Positions 63,522-64,000 of a stretch of DNA of 64,000 bases are shown piece after piece. Source of the DNA: Clostridia bacterium. GTDB taxonomy: Bacteria > Bacillota > Clostridia > Acetivibrionales > STF1-152. The notes under the pieces were generated by a model. That model searched no databases and was not told the origin of the DNA. It worked only from the letters and a program-made list of their open reading frames with translations. Positions within the stretch are counted from its first letter, which is position 1; every line of letters starts with the position of its first letter. A program made the translations under genes and the position numbers. The stretch lies in contig JANQLN010000057.1 in assembly GCA_028280575.1 (NCBI GenBank), forward strand, positions 1 through 64,000. Reading direction: 5' to 3'.

Positions 63522-64000
<479 letters not shown>

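Overview
The window reads as a chromosomal segment of a low-G+C, anaerobic, endospore-lineage clostridium. The evidence is the Firmicutes-type rplU-prp-rpmA-obgE order with a cleavable L27 leader, GlgC/GlgD pair, IreB, DUF4364, TIGR03960/TIGR03936 next to RNase G, YesM/YesN-type regulation of a CUT1 sugar importer, ferredoxin-fused aldo/keto reductase, and a Pnkp of 869 residues whose kinase and phosphatase residues fall at the positions known for Clostridium thermocellum Pnkp. A relative of Acetivibrio/Ruminiclostridium is my inference; no search was run.

Layout. 1-0.5 kb: end of a DUF1835/DUF3658 gene. 0.8-9.3 kb: a minus-strand operon that matches the Thermotoga-type inositol route (IolM, IolN, IolO-like, IolG) under a LacI-family repressor with three copies of a GTAAACGTTTAC operator; its 3' part is decaying (frameshifted membrane gene, chimeric ADH/SDR relic). 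9.4-24.9 kb: an accessory island. It holds a P-loop kinase gene, the Pnkp/Hen1 RNA-repair operon, an inverted broken copy of the same kinase, pepF, a MerR regulon with an unrecognised Cys-containing protein, and a defective Tn7-like transposon (tnsB remnant, tnsC, tniQ, terminal repeats, flanking 7-bp repeats) whose right end lies 28 bp beyond glgD. A second, earlier left end lies 3.1 kb away, so the place looks like a repeated landing site.

24.9-35.2 kb: core genes: glgD/glgC, DUF4364, obgE, rpmA, prp, rplU, RNase G and two radical-SAM-linked proteins. 35.5-44.6 kb: accessory: a GH95-like glycosidase, a visibly GC-richer four-gene cassette (ABC exporter plus NarL-type two-component system), a sulfatase and an XRE regulator. 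44.6-56.4 kb: membrane protein, tRNA-Pro(CGG), a PilZN-like/MinD fusion, rubredoxin-like protein, DUF3048 lipoprotein, DUF1292-ruvX-AKR-ireB-ireB-mtaB, HPr-like protein, DUF523, rnr, secG. 56.7-63.3 kb: a complete YesMN-regulated CUT1 importer without its own ATPase, apparently inserted between secG and eno, which are neighbours in many Firmicutes. The window ends inside eno.

The most promising unusual material is (i) the glgD-adjacent Tn7-like element with stacked left ends, (ii) the RNA-repair operon bracketed by inverted copies of a kinase gene and preceded by a terminator-like hairpin, (iii) the clostridial version of the Thermotoga inositol pathway with its operators, and (iv) several odd proteins: Prp with an insert between its catalytic residues, PilZN-MinD fusion, tandem IreB, and HPr without the active-site histidine.
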